A stretch of 64,000 bases of DNA, from the NCBI GenBank assembly GCA_035634255.1, contig DASQDI010000083.1, forward strand, positions 12,037-76,036. The letters run 5' to 3'. Each line of letters starts with the position of its first letter. The stretch's first letter is position 1. The position numbers were made by a program, and so were the translations under genes. This DNA is from DATLMR01 sp035634255. Lineage in GTDB: Bacteria > Acidobacteriota > Blastocatellia > UBA7656. The notes beneath the pieces were generated by a model. The model saw only the letters and a list, made by a program, of their open reading frames with translations, did no database searches and was not told the origin of the DNA. This document shows positions 25,279-34,640 of the stretch, piece after piece.

Positions 25279-27386
25279 GCTGCGGCGATAGGGGACAGAA
25301 TTTCAGACTGCTCGATGGCTTTGTCGGCTGGGACGAGGCACACAGCGCGAGGCTGGCCGGGCTCGCCTTCGACGACGCGGAAGGCTTGCGTCTAGATCAG
25401 ATCAACCCCGACGCCGTTCCGGCCGGTGACGTGCTGGCCTACCTGCCGCCGCCGCGGCTTGCGCGAGGCTGTGGGCGATGCGACTGGTTCCTCGTCCACA
25501 AGTCGAGCCTCCTGCGACGTGATTGCTGCGCTCCGGGATGGGTGCCGGTGTGGGGCGAGGACTGCGATCAGAGATTGCTTCGGGACACGGGCGCTGTTGC
25601 GGCGCGGGGCCATCGCGTAGCCATCTCGGACGCGGGCGCGCGGAGGGTCTGGATGTGGGCGCGCGACGGCGAGCAGCTCGTCGCCGCGATCAGGACAGAT
25701 CGATTGATCCCGGAGCCCGGATGCGACCAGCCAGGCGGCGTGAATAAGATTGAACGGCCGGGGCCGCTCGCTTTCACTCCGTGGGGCGAGCTGCTCGTCG
25801 CTGACACCGGGAAAAATAGTATCTGGAGATTCGGCCCGGCGGGCGAAGCTCGCGGCAGGCTCCGCGTCGCCATGCCCGATCTGGCTTACGGCGAAACGAT
25901 TGATCGACTGGCGGCGAGCGATGACTGTTCGATCTGGCTCGTTACGAAGACCGCCGACGGCAGCCTGAGATTATGGCGCGCCGCGCGGGGCGGGGAGAGA
26001 TTCGAGAAGGCTTCGGTAGAAGAGCTTAAAAAAGCTTTCAAGCCTACGGGGCTGACGGCGTCGGACGAAGAGAAGGGCTTCTGCATTGAAGAATGCGGCC
26101 CCGAGGGCCTGCCGGTGCCTAACTGCTTCGCCTGGGATGGCGGGCCGCTTGAGGAAGAGATTGAACCGCCTCCGGCCCCGCCGCGTCACGAGCGGGGGAC
26201 GCTTCTGACGCGGGCGATTGACAGCGGAATCCCGCGCTGTCGCTGGCACCGCGTGCGGATCGATGCGGACATCCCTTCGGGGACGATGCTCTCGATAGCT
26301 GTCGCCACGAGCGAGACGGCGCGGGAGATGGACCCGGAGATCAAGAGTCAGGATGAGGAGTGGGCGGATGACCCGGCAGGCGTCCCGCACCCGCTTGACT
26401 GGCAAACCGCTCAGCCGGGCGCGCTCGACTTCCTGATCGACCAGCCGCCGGGCCGTTACCTCTACCTGCGTTTGAGGCTCAAGGGGGATGGCACGGCCAC
26501 CCCGTTCGTGCGGCGTGTGCGGCTAGATTTCCCGCGCGTGACGAGCCTCGATTTCCTCCCGACCGTTTACCGCGACACCCCGGAGGCGGAGGATTTCACC
26601 GAACGCTTTCTCGCGCTCTTCGATGCGTCGATAGGCGACCTAGACCGCGCGATAGAGCGCGCGCCCGCTCTGCTCGACCCCGAAGGAGTGCCCGACGATG
26701 TTCTGCCCTGGCTCGGCAGCTTTCTGGACCTCGCCTTCGACCCGGCGTGGGGGCCGGACCTGCGCCGAAAAGTTTTGGCGGCTCTGCCGGAGCTTTACCG
26801 CCGTCGCGGGACGGTCGCGGGGCTGGTCGAGGCGATCAAGCTCATAGTCGGGGTGGAGCCCGCGATTCAGGAGATGGCTTCGGAACGCAACTGGGGCAGC
26901 CTGTCCGGGGGCGGCGACGCGCCGCGACAGAACGGGGCTTTTCTCGGGGCGATGCGCCTCTTCGGCAGATCGCAGGCCCGTTTCCGGCTCAACACTTCGG
27001 CGTTAGGCCGCGCGCCGCTTCGCAGTTACGGCAACCCCGATCATGATCCGCTGCTCGCGCAGGTCTTCCGCTTCCGCGTGCTCGTGCCGCCGCATGGCCT
27101 GACCTCGGAGAACGCCCGCAGGCAGTTAGAGCGATTGGTGACCAGCCAGAAGCCCGCGCACACGATTGCCACGATCCGCGTCGGCGGCGAGGGCTTCATT
27201 CTCGGCAACACGTCCGCGGTCGGCGTCGACACTCTGATCGGGTTACTGCCGCCGCCCGTGCTCGGGAAGGAAGGCAACGTGCGGCTGCGCAGGGCGAGCC
27301 TTCTGTGGCACGGGAAACAGGGGGCCCGCAAAGGGGTGACGCTCGGGGAGACTTCGGTCGTAGGGGTTCAAACGATTGTCGAATGA
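25275..27386 (+). CDS. Tail protein I-like baseplate protein with large N-terminal propeller-like extension
   Basis: A 703-residue protein. The C-terminal ~270 residues match the phage-tail-I/TIGR02242 type: FLPTVYRDTPEAEDFTERF, LDPEGVPDDVLPWLGSF, LPELYRRRGTVAGLVEAI. The N-terminal ~350 residues have repeated blade-like strands (GHRVAISDAGARRVWMW, WGELLVADTGKNSIWRF, DDCSIWLVTKTADGSLRLW), pointing to a beta-propeller, plus a Cys-rich loop (CGRCDW, RRDCCAPGW). The tail-I part builds baseplate legs; the propeller could face outward and bind a partner (inference). The C-terminus has two TSxVGVxT repeats (LGNTSAVGVDTLIG, LGETSVVGVQTIVE). Confidence 0.85.
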   Translation: MSCGDRGQNFRLLDGFVGWDEAHSARLAGLAFDDAEGLRLDQINPDAVPAGDVLAYLPPPRLARGCGRCDWFLVHKSSLLRRDCCAPGWVPVWGEDCDQRLLRDTGAVAARGHRVAISDAGARRVWMWARDGEQLVAAIRTDRLIPEPGCDQPGGVNKIERPGPLAFTPWGELLVADTGKNSIWRFGPAGEARGRLRVAMPDLAYGETIDRLAASDDCSIWLVTKTADGSLRLWRAARGGERFEKASVEELKKAFKPTGLTASDEEKGFCIEECGPEGLPVPNCFAWDGGPLEEEIEPPPAPPRHERGTLLTRAIDSGIPRCRWHRVRIDADIPSGTMLSIAVATSETAREMDPEIKSQDEEWADDPAGVPHPLDWQTAQPGALDFLIDQPPGRYLYLRLRLKGDGTATPFVRRVRLDFPRVTSLDFLPTVYRDTPEAEDFTERFLALFDASIGDLDRAIERAPALLDPEGVPDDVLPWLGSFLDLAFDPAWGPDLRRKVLAALPELYRRRGTVAGLVEAIKLIVGVEPAIQEMASERNWGSLSGGGDAPRQNGAFLGAMRLFGRSQARFRLNTSALGRAPLRSYGNPDHDPLLAQVFRFRVLVPPHGLTSENARRQLERLVTSQKPAHTIATIRVGGEGFILGNTSAVGVDTLIGLLPPPVLGKEGNVRLRRASLLWHGKQGARKGVTLGETSVVGVQTIVE

Positions 27387-27409
27387 GATTGCAGAGGAGT
27401 GAAAACAAC

Positions 27410-28723
27410 ATGGAAAGCTCGGAAAACAAGATGACCACGACGCAGCAACACTCGGCTGAAACGCCGCGAAACGCCGCATGCGAATCGATGCCGGATTTAA
27501 CGCGGCTGAGGTACTTCCACGGGCAGATGCTCGTCGCAAACGATTTGCAGACGGAGCAGGATTATTTTCACGAGAAGCTCAAGCTGCACAATCGCTGCCT
27601 TCACGGGTACGGCACGGTCTGCGGGCTGAAGGTTGTGGCAGTCGCGAACGAACCCGATTGCCCTCCGAGCGCCGGGCAGTATTCGGAGCAGGCGTCCGCC
27701 TGCGTGCGGATCGAATGCGGCATGGCAATCGACTGCGAAGGCAACGAGCTCGTCGTGCGCCAGGCGCGTACGGTCGACCTTTGGGACGAGTTGAGCGAAG
27801 CCGACAGGAACCGGATCGAGAGGGCCGAGGGCAAGAAGGGCAGGCTATACCTGAGCATCTGTTATTGCGTGCAGCCGATTGACCCCGTGCGCCCCGTCCT
27901 GCCCGACGCCTGCGGCAGCGTCTCCGAATGCGTCTACAGCAAGCTGCGCGACTCGGTGCGCGTGAGAGTCACGACCGAGCGGCGGCAGAAGAATCACTGC
28001 CGCAACAACTGCTGCGAAAAGTGCTCGGACAAGTGCCTGCTGCTTGCGGCGATTGATTTCGAGCAGGGCAAGGCGGTGGCCGACGAGGACATCCGCAACG
28101 ACCTGCGCCGGTGGGTAAGCCTCTACGAGCCGGTGACGATCACGGGCGTCAACTGGGTCCACGACGCCGAGAACTACACGGTGGAGGAGGCGAGGAAAAT
28201 CCTACAGGACGAGGGCCTGACGATCAGGTTCTCACGCCCCGTGCTGCCGGAGACGGTCAGCAAAGGTGTCTTCGACGTGTGGGTGCTGGAAGGCGGGAAG
28301 GGGCGCCGCGCCAACTTCTACTACCTCGACGGAGAGGTGACTCTCGACGACCGCTACCTCAGCTTCAGGCAGACTTCGGGGGAGAAGTTTCAGGATGGGG
28401 ACCGCGTGATGATCACCGTCCGCACGGATTTCATCCTCGACGAATGCTGCCGCCCCGTGGACGGGAATAACGTCGGCGGCCGCGTGCCTCTGCTCGAGGA
28501 ATACGAGGCCAACAGGCCCGGCCAGGGGGAGAGGCCCGCGCCCGCAAAATGCGCGCACCCGCCGAACCGTTACGGGCCGTGGACCTCGGGCAATGGCTCG
28601 CCGGGCGGCAATTTCGAAAGCTGGTTCTACATCCATGAGCCGCAGGGCGCGTACAAACAGCCTAACACCGGGCAGTACCAACGCGGCGGAAAGGGCCCGC
28701 AACAGGAAACCGATATTGAATAG
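27410..28723 (+). CDS. eCIS accessory protein 1 with FHGQ/GLxV N-terminal domain
   Basis: A 437-residue protein. The N-terminal domain (about 20-130) contains RYFHGQMLVANDLQTEQDYF, then LHNRCLHGYGTVCGLKV and CGMAIDCEGNELVV. The two following genes carry the same domain. The middle is Cys-rich (CRNNCCEKCSDKC) and looks metal-binding; after that are TITGVNWVHDAENYT and a beta-rich region. No catalytic function is recognised; the most likely role is an outer baseplate or fibre-related part. ATG 27410 follows AGAGGAG; an alternative ATG at 27383 overlaps the previous stop. Confidence 0.7.
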   Translation: MESSENKMTTTQQHSAETPRNAACESMPDLTRLRYFHGQMLVANDLQTEQDYFHEKLKLHNRCLHGYGTVCGLKVVAVANEPDCPPSAGQYSEQASACVRIECGMAIDCEGNELVVRQARTVDLWDELSEADRNRIERAEGKKGRLYLSICYCVQPIDPVRPVLPDACGSVSECVYSKLRDSVRVRVTTERRQKNHCRNNCCEKCSDKCLLLAAIDFEQGKAVADEDIRNDLRRWVSLYEPVTITGVNWVHDAENYTVEEARKILQDEGLTIRFSRPVLPETVSKGVFDVWVLEGGKGRRANFYYLDGEVTLDDRYLSFRQTSGEKFQDGDRVMITVRTDFILDECCRPVDGNNVGGRVPLLEEYEANRPGQGERPAPAKCAHPPNRYGPWTSGNGSPGGNFESWFYIHEPQGAYKQPNTGQYQRGGKGPQQETDIE

Positions 28724-28789
28724 ACCGTAGACTGAGTCGTGGCGGGACCGACGAGTTATGTTCCGGCCCGACGCAGCGGAGGAAATCTG

Positions 28790-30832
28790 ATGATCGCCAA
28801 CTCCAGTAACAAAAGCTCAGGCTGCGGCTGCGGCGGGACTACTTCCGCCGCGCTGTGCGGTTGCGGCGGCGCCGGGTGCGCTTCCTGTCAGGGGCAGGGG
28901 ATTGTCCGCCCGCGATTCTTCGCGGGGCAGCTCCTGACCGAAGACGACCTTCAATTGCTGACCAATTACGTCGGCCACAAGAACCGCCTGCACAACCGCC
29001 ACCTGTTCGGGGCGGGCGTGGTCTGCGGGCTGGAAGTGACCTGCCACCCGTGCGGCAACGGCCAGGTGATAGTGCATCCGGGTTACGCGCTCGATTGCTG
29101 CGGCAACGACCTGACGCTCGATTGCGCGACGACGCTCGACATCAACGCGATGGTTCGCGACCTGCGCCGCGACAAGCTGGGCGGCTTCGACTGCGTCGAC
29201 CCATGCCCCGACCCTCCGAAGCCTAAGGCCGGCTTCAACGTGGAGACCGGCGCCCGCGCGAACATCAATCGCGAGAACATCGATCAGGAGGTGGCGGCCC
29301 CCAATCAGCCGAAGCCCGGCCCTCAGCCGCCCCCTCTCAGGTATTGCCTTTACGTCCGCTATTGCGAGCAGCAGTCCGACCCCGTGATGCCTTACTCGAC
29401 GGGGGAGGACTGCGGGCGGCAATCGTGCGAGGCGACCCGCGTGCGCGAGGGGGTGAAGTTCGAGCTGCGCTGCATGCCCCCGAACGATTCGGCGCACCCT
29501 CTGATCAAGCGGCTCTGTGAGTGCCTCGGCGATTTGAACAAGCTACAGAGGACCGTCGCGGCGGCGCAGCAGCTTAACCGGGCCACCGACCTGAGCGCGA
29601 ACACCCTGATAACCGACTTTAAAGTCTTTACCGATGATGAAGTCGTTACTCTGGGTCAGAAAGTCAGCAGCCTGAATAATGTGTTTAACGTCTCGGCCGG
29701 CGTGCCCGTCAACATCCCGGCCAACGCACCCGTGAACAGTCCGGCCAACGCGCCCACCTCCGCGCCCGGCGTCGCGGCCTCCGACGTTTCCGGCACGGAC
29801 CCGAACATGGGCGCGCGCTTCGCGATCACGCCCGAACTCCTGCAATCAGTCAATCAGGTCGCGCTCGCCGTAAACCGATTCGAGGCCCTCAAGCAGGAAG
29901 AGAAGACCCGTCTGCTTCAATCCAATCCGGGCTTCACGGAGAACCTGCGCGCGGGGCAGGAGGTAATCGGGAGGGCGAGGAGTATCGCCGTCGGAATTTC
30001 GAGGTCCGCTTTCGCGCAGGTGCGCGACTGGTTGATCGAGCGGCTCGACAACGCTCCCTATCTGTCCGACTGCACCCTGCGCCAGCGCGTCTCCGCGATG
30101 GTGATGCCCGAGTTCGGGCGGCAGCCGGGCGAAGCCGGCACGCGGGCGGTCGTCGGCGCGAACAGGCCGCTGCTCGAAGCATTCATCACATACCTGCGCG
30201 ATTGCGCATGCCGGGCTCTGAACCCGGCATGCGAGCCGTGCGACGACACGGGCGTGCTGCTGGCCTGTTTCGAGGTCAAGGACTGCGCGGTCGTCAGCAT
30301 ATGTAACCTTGAGCGCACCTTCGTCCTGTCGCCCGCCGCCGTGCGCTACTGGCTGCCGCCTCTGCGCTTGATCGGCAATCTCGCCGAGAGACTCTGCTGC
30401 GCCCCGTTCGATTCTCTGCTGGGCACGGTTCCGGGGACGTTTCAAAAGCGTTTCGATTTCGGAGACCTGTTGAAGCAGGAAGTCGCGCGGATATTGAACG
30501 ACTCGCTTTGCGATTTCAGGGGCGCGGACATGCTCGGGGATGTTATGTCGAACATCGACAAGTTCTTTAGAAGCCTCTCGGGCAGCCCGACGCGGGCTCC
30601 TTTCGCCCAACCGGCGGAGGCACCCGGAGCGACGGGGACGGCCCAGCCGGCGGGCGCGGTCACGGGAGGCGCGGTCGCCCCTGCGAACGAGGACAGTGAG
30701 CGCGCGGCTGTAGCTAACCCGGAGGCGAGGCGCGAAGGGTCGGAAGGGTCGGAAGGCTCGGAAGATTCGGGGCGGGAAGAGAAAAGGCCGGGCCGCGGCA
30801 GACAGCCGAAGCCGAAGCCGGAAAGGAGGTAG
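28790..30832 (+). CDS. eCIS accessory protein 2 with FxGQ/GLxV N-terminal domain
   Basis: A 680-residue protein. It begins with a Gly/Cys-rich leader (GCGCGG, CGCGGAGCASCQGQG), then RFFAGQLLTEDDLQLLTNYV, LHNRHLFGAGVVCGLEV and GYALDCCGNDLTLD, the same domain as in the genes on both sides. The middle holds a repetitive VPVNIPANAPVNSPANAPT segment, then helical and Cys-containing regions (ACRALNPACEPCDDTGV). The tail is low-complexity (SEGSEGSEDS, then PKPKPERR). Start ATG 28790 is set by GGAGG; GTG 28739 is less likely. Long flexible linkers are usual in surface-exposed particle parts (inference). Confidence 0.7.
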   Translation: MIANSSNKSSGCGCGGTTSAALCGCGGAGCASCQGQGIVRPRFFAGQLLTEDDLQLLTNYVGHKNRLHNRHLFGAGVVCGLEVTCHPCGNGQVIVHPGYALDCCGNDLTLDCATTLDINAMVRDLRRDKLGGFDCVDPCPDPPKPKAGFNVETGARANINRENIDQEVAAPNQPKPGPQPPPLRYCLYVRYCEQQSDPVMPYSTGEDCGRQSCEATRVREGVKFELRCMPPNDSAHPLIKRLCECLGDLNKLQRTVAAAQQLNRATDLSANTLITDFKVFTDDEVVTLGQKVSSLNNVFNVSAGVPVNIPANAPVNSPANAPTSAPGVAASDVSGTDPNMGARFAITPELLQSVNQVALAVNRFEALKQEEKTRLLQSNPGFTENLRAGQEVIGRARSIAVGISRSAFAQVRDWLIERLDNAPYLSDCTLRQRVSAMVMPEFGRQPGEAGTRAVVGANRPLLEAFITYLRDCACRALNPACEPCDDTGVLLACFEVKDCAVVSICNLERTFVLSPAAVRYWLPPLRLIGNLAERLCCAPFDSLLGTVPGTFQKRFDFGDLLKQEVARILNDSLCDFRGADMLGDVMSNIDKFFRSLSGSPTRAPFAQPAEAPGATGTAQPAGAVTGGAVAPANEDSERAAVANPEARREGSEGSEGSEDSGREEKRPGRGRQPKPKPERR

Positions 30833-30835
30833 CAA

Positions 30836-31987
30836 GTGAGCAACAGGGTTGAGCGACCAGTATTTTTCGAAAACCAGATTCTCGGCGCTGCCGACCTGAC
30901 CGCGACGGTGGATCACAGCCGGGGCCAGTTGGCCCGCCACGAGCGTTACCTACACCTCTGGGGCATCGCGCAAGGCCTGAAACTTGAAGCGAAAGAAAAA
31001 GAGGAGGGCGGCAAGAAGTACAAACAGATTACCCTGACCGCGGGCGTGGCGATTGACGGCACGGGCCGCGAGATAGTCGTGCCGCAACCCGAGACGCTGA
31101 GCGAGAACACCTTCTCTCTATTCAATCTGACCGGGGGGCTGGACCTGACGGAAGCGTGGTTCCCGGTCTTCCTCGTCGGCAGGAGTAAGGCGGCACCTCA
31201 ACAGCCCTTCGCGACGGGCGGCTGTGACAACTCGCTCCCTTCCCGCGAGGTCGAGGGCTATGAACTGGCGTTCGGCAGGCCCGGCACCGCGCGCGATCTG
31301 GACGATCAGACCGGAGGAGGTACCGCCGACGGGCCGGGTAAGGGTGACTGGAAGATTCTGCTCGGCTACGTCAAGTACGACGACACAATCAACAGATTCA
31401 CCGACCTCAAGGTCGATAACTTCAAAGCCACCGAGATCGGCCTGCGCTATGCGGGGGTGCGGGCGGACGTGGTGGCGGCGCGCGGCGGCTCGCTAAAACT
31501 CCGCACCCGGACGAAGGACGAGTCCAACAAGCCCGCGCTCGTCCTGAACGAGAAGAATGATGGCTTACTGCAATTCGGCCCGCTCGATTCGCTCGGGAAC
31601 GTCGCGGCGGTTTTCACGGTTGACGCTCAGGGCAACGTCAAAGCCGAGGGCAAGATCAGCGGGGCCCTGACCACGGGCGGGGTGCAGGTTGAGTCCGGCA
31701 TCGCGACCGATGGCATGATTCTCCCCCTGCCGCCGGGCGTAACTAAAAAGCAGGTTGACGCGGGCGAGGCAATCGTTCAAACGCAAATCTCACCTCGGCT
31801 CACGGGAGAGACATTCCCCCCCGGATTCTCGGGCGAATGGGGAGTCTTCCCGCTTGAGGCCTGGGTGGATGCCGAGCGGCGAGTCCACTGCCGGGTGCGG
31901 TGGTTCCAGCTTCTCGGAGGGTCCGCCATTCTGGATCGCCCCGGCGTTTGCACCTACGTCGTCCTGGCTTCCTTAAAGGATGAATGA
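30836..31987 (+). CDS. eCIS accessory/fibre-like protein 3 with FxxQ/GLxL N-terminal domain
   Basis: A 383-residue protein. The N-terminal domain again follows the pattern: VFFENQILGAADLTATVD, RHERYLHLWGIAQGLKL and GVAIDGTGREIVV. The C-terminal half reads like a tail-fibre stalk (LVLNEKNDGLLQFGPLD, AVFTVDAQGNVKAEGKIS) followed by a head of unknown fold. This suggests a receptor-binding or tail-fibre role at the position of Pvc13 (inference). GTG start after GGAGGT. Four-base overlap with the next gene. Confidence 0.65.
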   Translation: MSNRVERPVFFENQILGAADLTATVDHSRGQLARHERYLHLWGIAQGLKLEAKEKEEGGKKYKQITLTAGVAIDGTGREIVVPQPETLSENTFSLFNLTGGLDLTEAWFPVFLVGRSKAAPQQPFATGGCDNSLPSREVEGYELAFGRPGTARDLDDQTGGGTADGPGKGDWKILLGYVKYDDTINRFTDLKVDNFKATEIGLRYAGVRADVVAARGGSLKLRTRTKDESNKPALVLNEKNDGLLQFGPLDSLGNVAAVFTVDAQGNVKAEGKISGALTTGGVQVESGIATDGMILPLPPGVTKKQVDAGEAIVQTQISPRLTGETFPPGFSGEWGVFPLEAWVDAERRVHCRVRWFQLLGGSAILDRPGVCTYVVLASLKDE

Positions 31988-32637
31988 ACATGAGCAGCAA
32001 GATGCAGGTCCTGTTCGTTAAACAAACCGGCCATGTGCTGGCGGCATTCACGCGCACGGCTGACCCGGAGGGCGCGCCCAATATCACCGATCTGATCGGG
32101 AGCGGGTTGCTTGTCCGCAACACGACGACCCTCGCGGCCCCTTCACCCGGCGGCGAGATACTGGTCGTGCCCCCCGAGCCGCTGAACGTAGCCGTGGTCG
32201 ATTATGACCCGGACGTTTTTATCTCCCCTCTGGATTTTGTGGCGGGCGGAGGCAGAGTCTCGAAGCTGGGGCCGAACGTGGCAGACCTCGCGTTATCGAC
32301 GGACCCTATTCCTCCTCCGCCCCCACCGCAAGCGCCGACGGAATCGCCGCCCCTGGTCCACTTCAGCACCCAGAGAGTCACCGTGCAGCTTGACGGCGAT
32401 GCGACCGACGACAAGGGCGTCTGCGTGGTCCTGCAAGAGGCGCAGCCATTGCCCGGCAACGAGCCCGAACGCAGGGTAGCGCATGGCTCGATTAAGAGCG
32501 GGACGCATTTCGTGTCGCTCGACCTGAAGGCGACTCCGGACGGCCCGGTGGTCTCCATCGACAGTAAAGACTTTTTTATCATGGCGCTGATCGCAGGCTA
32601 CCGGCCTCTATTCGGGATGCGGCTGCCTGCTCCGTAA
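31984..32637 (+). CDS. Unknown eCIS-operon protein
   Basis: A 217-residue protein with no recognised family. The N-terminal half is beta-rich (QVLFVKQTGHVLAAFTR, GGEILVVPPEPLNVAVVD). A proline strip (PIPPPPPPQAP) joins it to a second beta-rich half (RVTVQLDGDATDDKGVCVV, FFIMALIAGYRPLFG). No signal peptide. Either ATG at 31984 (overlapping the previous stop) or at 31990 (better spaced from AAAGGA) may be the start. Its position between the fibre-like protein and the tape-measure candidate argues for a structural or assembly role. Confidence 0.55.
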   Translation: MNMSSKMQVLFVKQTGHVLAAFTRTADPEGAPNITDLIGSGLLVRNTTTLAAPSPGGEILVVPPEPLNVAVVDYDPDVFISPLDFVAGGGRVSKLGPNVADLALSTDPIPPPPPPQAPTESPPLVHFSTQRVTVQLDGDATDDKGVCVVLQEAQPLPGNEPERRVAHGSIKSGTHFVSLDLKATPDGPVVSIDSKDFFIMALIAGYRPLFGMRLPAP

Positions 32638-32653
32638 GCGACCGCCGAGACTT

Positions 32654-34579
32654 ATGGCTGACGTTACCATCAATCGCTGCACTCTGCGCGTAGTGCGACG
32701 CGGAGGCTGGTCATGGGGGCCGGAGCCGAGAAGGCTCCTGCAATGCGTGATCAACGCCCTGCCCGCACTGCTCGCGCGGGAGCTTGCGGCGCTCTTCCCC
32801 GACGACGCCGAGCGCGAAGTCTCCGCGCCCGTTCGGATCAACGTCAGGATGAGTATCGGGGAATTGCTCGCTCTCGCGGGCGAAGGCTTCGGCGAAGAGG
32901 CGATTCAAAGCGCGCCGGCTCTGAAGGCAATCGGCGAGCGAATCGCTCGGGCGGCGCGCTCGGCTGTTGATCTGGATGAGATAGTCGATCCCGCCCCCGC
33001 GGAGAGCCCTTCGTTTGAAGCTCGGGCCGTGGCCGAAGATGACGAACCCGGTAGCGAATCCGGGCAAGGTTTTTCGCCGCGCGGCGCCGTATTGCAAACG
33101 CTGATGTCATGGCAAGCGGCCGGCGTGCTCGAATTACGTCTGGCGGCTTTCTCCAATGCCGCCCTGGAAGCGTGGCACCGCCGCGCGATCAGCGGCGTTG
33201 AACCATTCGATTCGCAATCAACTTCTCGGGAGGCGATTGATAATCTCGTCGACCAAGTGTCACGGCCTTACCTCTCATCTCTGCGCGACCGGCAGCAGGT
33301 CTTGCGTCTGCGACTGATCGCGCTGGCCGAAGCGATGACGAAGCTACGCATCCGCGCAATCACTCCGATGCTTTTAGCGGCGATGAATCGCGCGCTTCCG
33401 GAGGTTCTTGATGGTGAAGTTGAAACGGAGCGGGGTGATCTGGGGAACGGCCGCGCGATTGAATCGGCGAGCGCGAGTTCTGACCGGCAGAGCGATTCGC
33501 ATGGCCTCGGATCGCTCGGGCCGCTGTCGCGGGTCAGGGTCAATCGCGGAAGGCGGCGCGTAACAGACTGCCGCGTTGCGTCGGCCCTGCCTTTCCTGTT
33601 GCTCGGGCCGCTTTCGCGGATCGGTTACCTGAAGACTCTGGCGGCAACGATGGAGGCGGCGGATTGCCGGGATGATCTGCCTCTGTTCGCCTCCGCGCTC
33701 GCCTACAAGGTGCTCGAACCGCCCGCGCGCGGCTGGCTGCGCAACCCTGCGATGAGTATGACCGCTTCAGCATTCGCGGCGCTGGGAGAGCCGGTCGAGG
33801 AGCCCGGTCTCGCGGCATTCGCGCGACGAATATCGCCCCACCTGTCTCCGCTCGATTGCGTCATCTCGGGCGCGTTGATCGCGGGCCACGATCCTCGCCA
33901 GCCGATCCTGTTGCACCGCGCCGGGGGCGGTGCGGACGAAGGATTATTGCTGGTCGATGTCGAAGGGTGTTTTCCGATCTCATGGTCATCGAGCCCGGAC
34001 GGGCTTCGCCAGTCTTTGATCCAGCTCGATTCTTCGGCCGTTCTCATCCCGCAGGCGGCAGCCGGGACCGGGCTGTTGAGCTGGATGGGCGCGGAAGGTT
34101 TTCGGTTCATCGCCGAAGGCGCTCCCACGCGCGGCGAGCGCTGGCGGGTGTTGAGGCATGCCGAGCGGCGCTGGTCTTCGAACGACGAGATGACGCCGGA
34201 GGCCGCGCTCGTTCGAATGGCGCGCGCGATGCAGCCGACGGACGAAGATGCCGAGACGCTCTGGCGATCCCTGGCGGTCGAGCGCCCGAGCATCCCTCTG
34301 GCCGATGACGTTACGCTCGACCGCCACATCACTCTGGCCGCGTCAGTCGCGCTCGGGACGATTGCGTGGGAGTTGTGGCGGCACCGCGAGCAGACGGCCC
34401 CGCACCTCGCGCTCGAAAGATTTCACGATCTGGACGCGCGCGTCTCCTATTCGCGGGATTCGGTGCGCGTGAGCCTCCCGCTCGGGCGGCGCTTTGAAGA
34501 CCTGCGCGACCACGGCTTACTCGACAACGTTTTTGATGCCCCCTGGCTGGACGGCCGCGCGTTGATTTTTTCCGTGTGA
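32654..34579 (+). CDS. Probable CIS tape-measure protein (Pvc14-like)
   Basis: A 641-residue protein that resembles the contractile-injection-system tape-measure family: N-terminal strand INRCTLRVVRRGGWS, then LLQCVINALPALLARELAAL, RINVRMSIGELLALAGEG, and a long helix-rich body with repeated LFASALAYKVLEPPA-type segments. It sits just before the AAA+ ATPase gene, the usual place for Pvc14. Tape-measure proteins set the tube length. Family match is by position and general pattern, not by clear motifs. Confidence 0.68.
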   Translation: MADVTINRCTLRVVRRGGWSWGPEPRRLLQCVINALPALLARELAALFPDDAEREVSAPVRINVRMSIGELLALAGEGFGEEAIQSAPALKAIGERIARAARSAVDLDEIVDPAPAESPSFEARAVAEDDEPGSESGQGFSPRGAVLQTLMSWQAAGVLELRLAAFSNAALEAWHRRAISGVEPFDSQSTSREAIDNLVDQVSRPYLSSLRDRQQVLRLRLIALAEAMTKLRIRAITPMLLAAMNRALPEVLDGEVETERGDLGNGRAIESASASSDRQSDSHGLGSLGPLSRVRVNRGRRRVTDCRVASALPFLLLGPLSRIGYLKTLAATMEAADCRDDLPLFASALAYKVLEPPARGWLRNPAMSMTASAFAALGEPVEEPGLAAFARRISPHLSPLDCVISGALIAGHDPRQPILLHRAGGGADEGLLLVDVEGCFPISWSSSPDGLRQSLIQLDSSAVLIPQAAAGTGLLSWMGAEGFRFIAEGAPTRGERWRVLRHAERRWSSNDEMTPEAALVRMARAMQPTDEDAETLWRSLAVERPSIPLADDVTLDRHITLAASVALGTIAWELWRHREQTAPHLALERFHDLDARVSYSRDSVRVSLPLGRRFEDLRDHGLLDNVFDAPWLDGRALIFSV

Positions 34580-34640
34580 GTCCGGCGCGTGTGCCCGCGA
34601 CGGCGCGAGAGCCGAACATGAATCTTTGCGGAGTCAGAGC

